From contig RWJK01001925.1 in assembly GCA_004335835.1 (NCBI GenBank), forward strand, positions 1-32,878: DNA of 32,878 nucleotides, in the 5' to 3' direction. Below, piece after piece: positions 14,218 to 24,886 of the stretch (position 1 is its first letter; every line of letters begins with the position of its first letter). Below the pieces are notes generated by a model. It saw nothing but the letters and a program-made list of their open reading frames with translations. It ran no database searches and was not told the DNA's origin. The position numbers were made by a program, and so were the translations under genes. The DNA is from Scenedesmus sp. ARA3. Lineage: Eukaryota > Chlorophyta > Chlorophyceae > Sphaeropleales > Scenedesmaceae.

Positions 14218-14942
14218 TCTCAGTCGCTTTGACACCTGTAGCTGCAGCGCTGCCACCTGCAGCAGTTGCTGCTGCTGCTGCTGCCTGGGGCCTTGCAGCC
14301 AGCAGCCCTAGCTGCTGCAGCGCCTGCATCAGCTGCTGCCCAGCTGCAGCCCCGCTAAACAGCTGCATTGGCTGCAGCAGCGGCAGCTCATGCAGCGTAG
14401 CAACTGGCCACTTCTCACCAGACTTAGGGACTGGCTGCATCTTCCTGCCTCCCCTCCTGTAAGCCTGTGCCTCCTCCATGACCTTCTCCATTGCCAGCTG
14501 GCGGTTGGCGTCACTAACTGTTACATCCACTGTTATAACAGGTATGTGCGGGAAAGTAACAGCCAGCTTGGAAGCTTGCTGGGCGGCCTCAACGCTAGCA
14601 GCAGCCCATGGCGCGAGCCACTGCACTAACGCCACTGACCCTGCTGCTGCTGCTGCGGAGCTGCTGCTGCTGCTGCTGCTGCTGAGTTGCTCGTGTATGT
14701 CATCCAGCAGCTGCTGCAGCTGCACTGCTCCGCCAGTCACGCTGTTGACCCGCCCTGGACACCACACTGAGTCACCGGGCGGCACAGCAGCAGCAGCAGC
14801 GGCAGCAGTAGCAGCGCTGGATGGCGGCGCTGCTGCTGCCTTGCCAAACTCCTGCTGCTGCTGCTGCTGCTCATCCTCGGCAGGGACTGCCTCTGGTGCC
14901 TGCTCATCTTCTTCATCCTCTTCTGCTCCTTCCTCCGCATCT

Positions 14943-14993
<51 letters not shown>

Positions 14994-15103
14994 CGGACGT
15001 GTTTAGCCAGTGGTGATGGAGCGTGCCAAGGCTGCTGCACCGCACTGTGCCTTGGCATGCAGCTTGTATGACCACTGTGCAAGGCCTTGTTGCGTTTAAA
15101 CAT
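13205..15103 (-). CDS. Protein with two redox-inactive thioredoxin-like domains and a C-terminal zinc ribbon
   Basis: A single open frame of 632 residues from ATG at 15103, continuing open about 20 codons upstream without an ATG. Order: Ala run, Glu/Asp-rich linker, a first thioredoxin-like domain (VALVQWLAPWAAAS, where the CxxC is replaced; VDVTVSDAN; WPVATLHELP), Gln run, a second thioredoxin-like domain (LLLVAWSDSSSS, again without cysteines; LPVVQVFHNRQLV with the cis-Pro), a Ser-rich linker, and a C-terminal CLSCGCPWW...CARCGW...EDDGYDDD segment resembling a zinc ribbon or the Cys-rich CPCC family. The missing cysteines argue for a scaffold or metal role, not redox. It lies 325 nt downstream of the CobW stop on the same strand with no TGTAA between, and phases allow splicing of CobW exon 15436-15576 to 15156. 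It may therefore be the C-terminal half of one fused protein. Confidence 0.72.
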
Positions 15104-15146
15104 TGTGCTCTGCGGTGCACTGCCATACAGTACCTCAGTCAGCAGG

Positions 15147-15503
15147 CCGCTGAACCCTGCCAATTCCTCCCCAAAACCTCAACAAAACACTTGATGCAGT
15201 CACGCACCCATGTCCATGAGGTCTGTCACGTCAGGCAAGGGTTCAAAGGGGCCAGGCAGGCCGCTAAACCTCGCCCATCCCCCCCTAAACCCTCACCAAA
15301 ACCCTTGCCACAGCTACTCACCCATGTGCATGAGGTCTGTCACGTCAGGCCATGGTTCAGAAAGGTCAGTCAGCCCACTAAACCCTGTCATTACCCCTCT
15401 AATGTCTAAACAAAACCCTCGCTGCAGTCACTCACCCATGTCCAGGAGGTCTGTTACGTCAGGCCAGGGTTCAAAGGGGTCAGGCAGACCGCTGAACCCT
15501 GCC
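15147..15503 (-). repeat. 114-bp tandem array of the last CobW exon end plus donor
   Basis: The anchor CCGCTGAACCC and its variants recur at 15147, 15261, 15375 and 15489, exactly 114 bp apart. Each unit, read on the minus strand, carries GTTCAGCGG..., the equivalent of GACCTCCTGGACATGG and a donor-like GTGAGT or GTGCGT. The unit at 15489 is inside the true exon; the others follow it. The last, partial unit supplies the acceptor-like GGCAG and the opening codons of the thioredoxin-like frame. Confidence 0.85.
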
Positions 15504-16393
15504 TCCTCGGCTTCAGTCACTGTCACCAAGCACTCGTCGAGTGCTGCCCTCAGCAGGTCTTGCTTGAGGCCCAGGCCTGGGGCATGAAAAGGAGTGAGAG
15601 AGTGAACATGAGTGCAAAAGAGTGAGAACGGGTGAAGAAGTGGAGATTGAGTGAGAAACAGTGCATTGCAATTGTCACCAGGCACTCGTCCAGTGCAGCC
15701 CTCAGCAGGTCTTGCTTGAGGCCCAGACCTGCAGGATGCAGAAGCAACATCAAGTGAGGATGAGTGCAGAAGAGAGAGAAGGAGTCTTCATCTGGAAGAT
15801 TGGAGGAGTGTTACAATACAACTACAACACTATTACAGTTACATTGATTCGGCAAGTGACGAGCAAGGGTGACTGGCTGTCTGCTTCTGCCACTGTGACC
15901 AGGCACTCGTTCAGTGCAGCCGGCAGCAGGTCCTGCTTCAGGCCCAGGCCTGGGGCACGCAAAAGAGTGAGAAAGGAGTGAGTATTGAAGAGTGCAAAAG
16001 AGTGAGAACAGGCGAGACAGCGAAGAAAGAGTGGGGAACAGTGCACTGCCACTGTCACCAGGCACTCGTCCAGTGCAGCCCTCAGCAGGCCTTGCTTCAG
16101 GCCCACGCCTGGCAGAGTGAGGAATAGTGACATGAGGAGCGATGAGTACAGGCATAAGACCCAGTTTCCTGTACTTAATTCAAATAAGAAATGTAAAATA
16201 CAGCGCAAGAATGACAATCACACTGGTAGTGACTATGCCGTCCTTGACTGACGAGCAATGGCAAGGAGTGATCCCAGAAAAAATTGCAAGCTACCCCAGA
16301 GCTGCCGCGGCAGCAGCAGCAGCGGCGGCAACAGCACTGATTCACCTGAACAGGACCAGCTCCTGCCGCCGACATGATGCAAACCAACATGAT

Positions 16394-16465
<72 letters not shown>

Positions 16466-18082
16466 GCCTCACCTATGAAGACCAGCTCCTGCCGCCTGTC
16501 CCCCACACAGGGCGCAAAGTCGGCCGCCAGCTCAGCAGCAGCAGCAGCATCCTCAGGCCACGCGTCCTTGGGCAGCACACAGAACCAGGGGCCGCCTGCG
16601 CAGGTGTGCAGCGTGTGCAATGCAGCGTCAGGCGCAGCACAGGCTTTCAGTGTTGAAAGATTTGCCTGGGCAGCAGCAGCGGCAGCAGCAAGAGGCTCGA
16701 CTGGCCAGGCGTCACAAGGCAGCACGCAGAACCAGGGGCACCTGCGTCAAGTACTTGGCAGGGCAGCGGTGTGAAATGTAAGCAGCAGCACCATCAGCAT
16801 AATCATCATCATCAGCAGCGGGGTCTTGGGGCCACGCCTCACCCGGCAGCACACAGAACCACCTGCTACACGTGAGTTGAGTGAACAAGACCCAGCCCAG
16901 CCGCCCCACCTGTGGAGAAGCTGAGCAGGCTGCCTGCCTGGCTCCACTCCCCGATGTGGTCACCCCTCGTGGCCAGCCACACAAAGCCCTTGCTGCGCAG
17001 CAGCAGCCCAAAGCGGCCCTCACAGGCAGCACGCCGCACAGCCGCCACCTGCTGCAGCTGCTGCGCTGTCGTCTGATCACCGCTGCTGCTGCTGCTGCTG
17101 CCGGTGACGCCTGCAGGCTGCTGTGCTTCCTGATCTGGATCTTCACTGCCATCTTTACTGTCATCTTCACGGTCGTCTTCACCCTGAGCTGCCATGAGCT
17201 TCTCCCAGTCCGGCTCTTGCAGGACGAAGAAGCTCACCATGAAGTTGTGTAACCGGCCAGGGTGGAAGGGCCACCTAGCGCGGTACACAAAGTGTGACAC
17301 TCCGTACGCTGCCGTACTGCGGGCGGCAGCAGCAGTGACGGCACCTGGACCATCTGCTGCTGCTGCTGCTGCTGGCTCGTGGGAGTGTTTACAGCTGCTG
17401 CTGCAGCAGCTCTCACCAGCAGTATGGTCATGCTGGTGGTGATGATAGTGCTGGTGGTGCTCATGCCCCTGCTGCTGCTGCTGCTGCTGCAGTGGTGAGG
17501 TGTCAGCAGGGTTTTGCCGCATCAGCTGAACCCAAGCTGGTGAACCCTGCGCCTTGTCCACGCTCCAAAGCCCTGTCTGCAGAACCTCGGAGGGTTCGAC
17601 CCTGCTGTTGGTGGTGGTGATGAGCTTGGCTGTGGGGTTGAGCGCAGACAGCACAGCCTGCACACAGCAGCAGCCGGACACAAACAAACAAGATGAGGTG
17701 GAAGGGCAGGCATCCTCTACCCAGCAAATTCAAACCCTTGGCACCATCCAAGGCTTAGCACCTTTCAAGGCAAGCAGCCGTGTAGTCAACATGCGTTACA
17801 GGTAACGATTCCAGAAAACCCAGCTGCCACACCTGTTCCCCCTGCCTCCCCTGCTGTCACCCTCACTACCACAAAGCCTCAAAGTTGGCCCAGCGAGCCT
17901 GCTGAGCATGTGGCTGCCGCAACATGCAACACACAAGCAACTCATTGCAATGCTGCCTGATGCTGTCCCTTCTCTCAACCCTGCCTCTCCGCATGCTGTC
18001 ACCTGCAGCATCGCCAGCTCCTCCGGGCCCACGGTGTCAGCCTTGTTCAGCAGCAGCACGTCAGCACACTCGATCTGGCAGC

Positions 18083-18117
<35 letters not shown>

Positions 18118-19255
18118 CAGCAGCAGCAGCGGTTGCAGCGGCGGTCGCAGGGACAACCTCGGCATGCCAGGGCAAGCAGCATCAGCCAGGGAAGCTGCCA
18201 ACATGTGTGTGAGTGGATCCTGCTCCCGACACGCTGATGGCTAGCTGCAAGGACCCAGATCCTTGTTGCTTGCCGAGCATCACTGTCTGACAGCATTGCC
18301 TGATACATGATGCCACAGCAGCAGCAGCAGCAGCAGCAGCTCACCTGGTCCAGCAGCAGCTCAGCAATGTGTCTGTGCGAGCCCGACAGCTGCGCCTGCG
18401 CAGCAGCAGCAGCAGCGGCCTCTGGCGCCAGCTGGCCTGCTGCTGCAGCACCAGCTGTGGCTGCCAGCTCACCCTGCAACGACAAATTAGCAGCAGCAGC
18501 AGCATGTCAAGAATGGTACAAGATGATTTCAGCTAAAACTTTGGCGGCGGTTGTTGCGCTGGCAACCAGAGCGTGCTGAGCACCCTCACGGCTGTCCAAA
18601 CTGCCGCCCTACACAAATTGTGGTTGATGCTCATCTGCATTGTTGTGTGTTCGTCGCGTTTTGCAAATGACAACAATAACAGTTTGTCCCGCCTGCCGCC
18701 AGAAACCCCACACACCAGCATCAAAAGCACAAACCCTCGCCACCAACTCAACTAGCACATAGGGTGCCATGCAAAGGCGAGATGCTGGGACAACCCTAGT
18801 CACTACCCCGCCACCAGCTGCTAGCCCCACTGCAACTGCCGCCAGATCCACTTCACTCACCCTGAAGGTGTGTATGCTGTGCAGGTTGTGCATCAGCTGG
18901 TGAGCATCCACCACTGTCACAGCAGTATCCAGGAATGCCACATCCCTCAGCAGTACCGCAGCAGCAGCAGCGCCATCGCTGCCGGCAGCTGCCACAGCCC
19001 CTGCTGCTGCCGCTGCTGCACCATCTGCCGCACTGCCATCACCGCTGCTGCTGCCGATATCAATCGGGACATCTGCAGAAAACATCTCAGCCACTTGTAA
19101 CGGCTCGCTGACGCCTGTGCTCTCCAGCAGCAGCAGATCGAAGCAGCCGGCAGCAGCGAGGTGTGCAATGGCCTGCACGAGGTCTAATCGGAGGCTGCAG
19201 CACACGCAGCCGTTCTGCAGCTCGATCAGCTGCTCCGTGGACTGCAGGCAAGACG

Positions 19256-19296
<41 letters not shown>

Positions 19297-19884
19297 TTGT
19301 GGCAACAAGTGGTTGGTGTGCGAGCCATGCCGTGTGGGCAGAACATGCTGCTGGTGGGAATGTACACCGACACCAACACATGTGACGCTGCAGCAGAAAG
19401 GTGTGACGAGGCGCATTTAGTCGATGTTAAATTACATGTTCAGTATGAACATCTTCTGTCCTCACATGCACCAGGCCTCCTGCGCCCTTGATGAGTGCCG
19501 AGTCGATGTTCAGCGCAGCCACATCATTCACCACCACAGCAATGCGCCGCTGCCCCGCATTGCGCAGCAGGTGCTTCAGCAGTGTGGTCTTGCCGGCACC
19601 AAGAAAGCCGCTCAGCAGCGTCACAGGAAGCTTGCCGCCGCTGCTGCTGCTGGGGGTGATGCTGCTGTCGGGACCTGGCTGCTGCTGCTGCTGCTGCTGG
19701 GTAGGGGAGGAGGGTGCTGCAGGCTCTGGGTGTGCTGCTGCTGCTGCTGCTTGCTGACCCTGCTGCTGCTGGACATGGTGATGGTGGTCTTGGCTGCTAG
19801 CAGCGCTGCTGCTGCTGCCACAGAGGGATTGGCAGCAGCCAAGCAGCAGCTGCACCGCAGGCTGCCACGCAGCCGGCAGCAGCG

Positions 19885-19919
<35 letters not shown>

Positions 19920-20008
19920 AGCTGCTGCACAGGCACCCACTTGCCAACTGCTGCTGCCTCATGCCCCTGCTGCAGCACTGCAGCACACACATGCACCACC
20001 TTTGCCCA

Positions 20009-20041
<33 letters not shown>

Positions 20042-21139
20042 CTGGTCTTGCAGGAGCACTGCTGCTGCTGGCAGCGGCAGCAGCTGGTATGCATCAGGAC
20101 TCAGCTGCAGTGCATGCTCCAGCACCCTCGTTGCTGCGGCAGGGCCAGTGAGGGTGCCACTGACTGCACCTGACGGCAGAGGTTGACCTGGCATCAGAAG
20201 CACTGGCTTTACTCCATTGCTGCTGCTGCTGCTGCTGCTGCTGCAGCTGCTGCCAGCTGGCATGATGTATGCCTCTAGCTGTTGTGCCGCACCGCTGCTG
20301 CTGCTGCTGGTGGTGGTGGTGGGGTGGCTGCGCAGCAGCAGCACTGCCTGCAGCTGCTGCTGCTCTGAGAAGTTGAACAGGTGGCTGCTGGGCTGGCGGA
20401 GAAAAGTAACAGCTGCATGTGCCTTTTCAACTGCCCCTGATGTCCCTCCAGCTTCCAGCACTATGTGGCCCTGCTCCAATGCCACTTGCCCTGCAAGCGC
20501 ATTCAACATTTCAATGATGAGCATGAAAGCAGATGTGTCCAGCGAACGCACCATTATGCATACAAGTAGAACAAGCTGCACGGCATGCAAATTATATTTG
20601 CAGTTGTGGGGGTGTGGCTGGTGCTGCTGTTGTTCAGAAACGTCGTTCCTTGTACAAGGAGGCAGGCAGCTGCCAGCATGACAATCAGGCTGGGTAGTGC
20701 ATCACTCCTGCAAACCTCAAACAAGTGCAAAACTGCACCTTGAGCAACACATACTTTGCAAAGAAGCCATGATGCTGTAGTTCTGGGATAACAGCTGCAC
20801 AACTCGCACGCTTGGCAATGTAACGCTCCATTTGACTGCTGCGGCAGCCAGCAGCCAAGGCAGCAGCCACAGCCCTTTTCACAGCACCGGCAGCATATGC
20901 GCCTCACCGGTGACTGCATACAAGTTGCCTTTTCGTATTCCTGCGGGATTGCAGCGGGGCCCTGGCCTATACACAAGTGTGCACAGGCCGGTGGCATCCC
21001 TAATTACTGCACGGTAGGTTGTGCTACTGCCAGCAGCCACACTGGTGCTGAACTTCGCGGCTGCTGCGCCATGCTGCGCGTGGAGCTCTACGATTAGCCC
21101 AGAAACAAATGAACCAGGGACAAGGTTGTCGATCCGCAT
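15428..21139 (-). CDS. CobW/COG0523 G3E GTPase, putative zinc metallochaperone, long N-terminal extension
   Basis: Exons (minus): 21139-20908, 20835-20755, 20490-19466, 19241-18861, 18473-18345, 18074-18003, 17657-16910, 16595-16473, 15576-15428; about 979 residues. GTPase motifs: Walker [11 protein letters not shown] (near residue 400), NDVAALNID, the metal-binding NGCVCC (CxCC), ESTGVSEP, and NKAD (base recognition). A His-rich loop ([15 protein letters not shown]) follows. The CobW C-terminal domain reads [40 protein letters not shown] and [14 protein letters not shown]0523 proteins deliver metal, often zinc, to client proteins using GTP. The roughly 400 residues before the P-loop are unusual; the first exon ([18 protein letters not shown]) faintly recalls an OB fold. 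The first two exons rest on phase only and are least certain. A strong donor (GGTGAGT) straddles the stop, so splicing into the thioredoxin-like frame is possible. Confidence 0.9.
15672..16108 (-). repeat. Three partial upstream copies of CobW exon 9, each with an acceptor
   Basis: On the minus strand, copies start at 16108, 15949 and 15728, upstream of the true exon at 15576. Each has a CAG acceptor and encodes a version of [19 protein letters not shown] (the first has GVGLKQGLL, the second [10 protein letters not shown]). All join exon 8 in the correct phase but diverge after about 20 codons. They are decoy or alternative exons. Confidence 0.85.
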
Positions 21140-21439
21140 GTCTGCGGCCAAGTATTTCAAAGTCTGCCAGAGCTACAGCATGTGCCTGCTGGGGTGCCAA
21201 TGTGAGGCATCAGCTGCGGAACAGACTTTTGGGTTCAAACAAGTATCCTTCACGTGCACTTAAGTGGCTGGGACAGGTTATGCGCCAGTCTAGGACCCGT
21301 TAGTCACCGAGTCCTTATAACAGACCGACGTGGGCACCCCTCTCCTTTGAATGCTCAGAGTTGCGCAACCCATCAACACGTGTCTTACAGCTTCGTTTGT
21401 TGCTGAGATCGCTTTGTTCTTCGCTCCACGGACACCACG
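21140..21439. promoter_or_regulatory. Bidirectional promoter region, CobW (minus) and DUF2358 gene (plus)
   Basis: The two starts are only about 300 bp apart and divergent. TTATAA at 21315-21320 is 120 bp upstream of the plus-strand ATG and is a reasonable TATA-like element for that gene. No other element could be named. Confidence 0.45.
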
Positions 21440-22239
21440 ATGCAGTGCTTCCTCTCACGAACAACGATGGGTACACAGCAGCTGCAGCAGGCAGCAAGGC
21501 CGCTGCCTGCATGCTGCTGCTTTTCCTCTCAGCTGACTGGGCGCAGGTCCCGCAGCGCCAATGGGCAGCGACACGGAAGCACCCTGGTGGTGCGAGCAGC
21601 ACCAGACACTCAGCAGCAGCAAGCTAAGGCCACGGACAACATGTCGATCCAGGGACTGCAGGAGGATTATTGCAACGACTTCGAGTGCACATCTAGCCCT
21701 GCAGTGGAGATGACAGTGAGGCAGCTGGCAAAGGATATCACAAAGTGAGTGGTGCACCTGCAGTGCTGTAATGGCAGCGGCCGCGTGGCACACTGCGTGT
21801 GCAACAGCAGCCATGTGCTGCTTTCTTATGAGTGCATTGCTGCTGCTGAAGCAACAGGGGGTGCAGGATTGCGTGGTTTGCATGGCAGTTGCCGCAACTG
21901 CGTCCCAACAGCAGAGTGGTTGCGCCAGTGGGTTGGGCGCCTGCTCTTGCACAGGATGACTCAGCGCTGCTCCACAGATGAGCAGCTGCTTGCCAGTTGC
22001 ATTGACGTAGCCACAGCCGACAGCTGCTGTTCCAGGACGCGCAACTGCTGCTCGCAGCAGCAGCAGATTGTGTTGTCACATCGCAGCAACACACATCGGC
22101 AGTCGGCACCTGGCAGCAGCACGCAGCTGCATCAAGCTGCCCTCTTTCATGCTACTGCATGCACCCCGGCAGCACTTTGCCTGATCCCTCGTTACCGCCT
22201 CAGCAAGTGCTGACACAAACTTACACCCTGCTGCACATC

Positions 22240-22283
<44 letters not shown>

Positions 22284-24818
22284 GCTGCCACAGGTTCAAG
22301 TTCAACACCAACTTCTTCCAGCCGGACGCCACCTACAGTGACGGCTTCTGGTCCTTCAGCGGCAGCAGCAACTACAGGAAGCCCAGCTGGGCGCGTGAGG
22401 CGCTCTCCAAGCCGCATGCGGTGCGTAACTTCATTGCTCGAGTGCAGCGGTCATTGCTTGCAGCGGTGGCGTGCGGTGCTTGCTGTATTGTTGGTGGTAT
22501 AGCAGGGGTGCTTGGAGCATCAGCTGGGCCGGTGAGGCGCTCTCCAAGCCGCATGCGGTGCGTGGCAGATGCGTGCTTGCACATTGCTGCGCTTGCAGGA
22601 CGCACTTGCAGGACACCCGCAGCATTGTGGCATAGCAGCAGTGCTGGAAGCAGTAGTAGAGGCACTGCGCGAGGCAGATGCGTGCTCGCAGGACGCACTG
22701 CTCTTGCAGGACGCACTTGCAGGACACTAGCAGGCAAATGCGTGCTTGCAGCACACGCTGCGATTGCAGGACGCACTTGCAGGACACTAGCAGGCAAATG
22801 CGTGCTTGCAGCACACGCTGCTGTTGCAGGACGCACTTGCAGGACACACACAGGAAAACGCAATGGCATAAGCAGCAGTGCTGGCAGCAGTAGTAGTGGC
22901 TTTGGCAGCAGCATTGTGACAGGTGAACAAGCTAGTTGCAAGAGTGCCTGTAGCAGCAGGTAGTGAAGAGGCTCCACCACTTGCTGCTACAGGCACACTT
23001 GCAGCTAGCTGTCGACATGCATGCAGTGATAACGGTTTGGCGGTGGCATGGATGACCTGCAGCATCATCAGGCTGCTGACAGCTGCAGTGGTCCGGCCAC
23101 GGTTGCTGCCATAGCGCCAGCATGGCTAAGGCTCATGTATTGATGTTACGCTTACTTGCGTGTTGGTCGCTTTAGGACTGTGTTGAAACCCAACATTGTC
23201 GGCCCTGCTGTGCTGCATGCTGCCTGCAGACCGTGCAGAAGCTGCAGATGTTGGACAGTGGCAAGGCGCAGGTCATTCATCCTGCCTCAAAACTGTGTCA
23301 AAACCCAACATTGTCGTCCCTGCTGTGCTGCCTGCTGCCTGCAGACCGTGCAAAACCTGCAGATGCTGGACAGTGGCAAGGCGCAGATCAACTGGGGCTA
23401 GGTTTAGGGCTGTAAAATTAAACAGCATGTTTTGTGCCGTGCTGTGCTGCAGACCGTGCAGAAGCTGCAGATGCTGGACAGCGGCAAGGCGCAGATCAAC
23501 TGGACGCTCAACGGCGGGCTGTCAGGCATGAACGTGAGCATCCCCATCACAAGCGTGTTTGAGCTCAACCTGGTCACCGGGCGCGTCACGTCACACACGT
23601 GAGTTTGAAATCGTGTTATTTGCTGTTAATCTTTGGTGGGTGTCACATGCCTGCCTGCTGATGCTGTGGCCACGCCCATACAAGCGTGTTTGAGCTCAAC
23701 CTGGTGACCGGACGCGTCACGTCACACACGCGAGTTTGAAATTGTGGTATTTGCTGTTACTCTCTGTTGTCACATGCCTGCCTGCTGATGCTGTGGCCAC
23801 CCCCATTACAAGCGTGCTCGAGCTGAACCTGGTGATCGGACCGTCACATCACACACGTGACTTTGAATCGTTTGAATCGTGTTGGGGGTGGTATGTTGTT
23901 GGTGTTGCTTGCCTGCCTGCTATTGCTGTGGCGCTGGTGTGACCAGCATGTCAGAGCTCGACTGGGTGGTTGGGCGCGTCACATCTCACTTGAGCTGCAA
24001 ACAGCCCCCACGCAAACAGTTGACACTGCGCGTGCGGCCGAGGTCTGGAGAATGCTGCTGTTGATGGTGCGTACATCACGCTCTAATGCCTCTGGCTGGC
24101 ACCCATGCTACTGCTGTTGTTGTCGCTGTGCTCTTCATTTGGTACATTCGATACGCATTTCCCTATCACACCCTGCCTCATCTCGCTGCTGCTGCTGCTG
24201 CGGTGCTGCTGCAGCGAGTCGTGGGACCTGAGCGGCCTGGCACCGCCTGCCGCTGCTGCTACCATGGGCAGCCGTGTCTTTTGGAGCGCCAAGGCAGCCA
24301 GCAAGGCCGCCAGCGACAACATCAGCAGCAAGGTCAACGAGAGCCTGAGCAGTTTGACCAGCATGGACGAGGACGAGTACTACATGAACCCCAACGACCC
24401 CACACGGGTGAGGCACTGTCATGTAAACTAGATGTAACAACAAAAGTGACACAGTGACTCGCACACAAGTTGAACACGCACAGTTTGTATTGTTTTCATG
24501 ATCTGACAGGCTACTTTGAGTCGATGCTTGCTGGGTTGCAGTGGTCAACACGGCGTTTTGCTGCTGACAAGGGTGTGTGATGCTGGCCTGTCCTGTGCTG
24601 CGCCACCTTGCCTGTACAACGAGGCATGTCTGTGTTCATCTTATCTCTTGCTACACTTTGGTTTTGTGCCGTCACAACCATTTTCTGCCATGTTTCTGCG
24701 CCGCCCGCAGTTCTTCCAGAAGAATGACAACGGCATGAATGACGTCATCATGCTGGGCTTGGGCGTGTCAGCGCTGTACCTGGTCTTCAAGGTCTTTGAG
24801 CAGCTGGAGACGATGTGA
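21440..24818 (+). CDS. Plastid DUF2358-like (NTF2-fold) protein with C-terminal membrane helix
   Basis: Exons 21440-21744, 22294-22420, 23453-23598, 24215-24407 and 24711-24818 join with consistent phases to 292 residues. Residues 1 to about 55 look like a chloroplast transit peptide (Ser/Arg/Gln-rich, ending near VVRAAP). Then DYCNDFECTSSPAVE, FFQPDATYSDGFWSFSG, INWTLNGGLSG, ITSVFELNLVTGRVTSH and ESWDL follow the order of DUF2358 proteins, small NTF2-like plastid proteins of unknown function. The C-terminus DVIMLGLGVSALYLVFKVF is a probable single membrane helix. Intron 1 (549 bp) ends in a CTG run. Intron 2 (about 1 kb) holds 60-bp repeats and copies of exon boundaries. Intron 3 (616 bp) holds copies of the exon 3 end. 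The family assignment is by remembered motif order only. Confidence 0.82.
22523..22566 (+). repeat. Copy of DUF2358-gene exon 2 end with donor
   Basis: The stretch AGCTGGGC/GTGAGGCGCTCTCC...GCATGCGGTGCGT matches 22384-22426 nearly exactly, 139 bp downstream of the real donor, so a second donor site is preserved. Confidence 0.8.
22563..22853. repeat. 60-bp tandem repeats in DUF2358-gene intron 2
   Basis: Three adjoining 60-bp units (22674-22733, 22734-22793, 22794-22853) share AGGACGCACTTGCAGGACAC. A fourth, more diverged unit precedes them at about 22563-22620. Each contains several TTGCAG acceptor-like motifs. Confidence 0.9.
23228..23395 (+). repeat. Two upstream copies of DUF2358-gene exon 3 start, with acceptors
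   Basis: 23228-23271 and 23343-23395 reproduce CTGCAG plus the first 14-18 codons of exon 3 (TVQKLQMLDSGKAQ), each with a few substitutions, and then diverge. The second runs into a TAG after NWG. Confidence 0.85.
23680..23991 (+). repeat. Three downstream copies of DUF2358-gene exon 3 end
   Basis: Copies begin near 23680, 23808 and 23948 and repeat the end of exon 3 (TSVFELNLVTGRVTSH) in progressively decayed form. The donor GTGAGT has become GCGAGT and GTGACT in the first two. Confidence 0.8.
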
Positions 24819-24886
24819 GGCGCTGGACATGCTGAGAGGCCGCTGCCGTGGCAGCCGCTGATGTGAGATCCGCCTTGCTGGCAGCA

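Noticed and set aside
14478..15071. Long plus-strand frame rich in Ala and Ser
   Set aside because: It is antisense to the thioredoxin-like coding frame and arises from trinucleotide repeats that are open in all frames.
15282..15292. Telomere-like CCCTAAACCC
   Set aside because: Only one unit is present and it is part of the 114-bp array; the equivalent positions in other units are diverged. Not an interstitial telomere.
19424..20173. 249-codon plus-strand frame
   Set aside because: It is antisense to the CobW P-loop exon, with Leu/Cys/Ala runs from the same microsatellites.
22674..22853. CRISPR-like array
   Set aside because: The units are contiguous 60-bp tandem repeats without unique spacers, in an intron of a eukaryotic gene.
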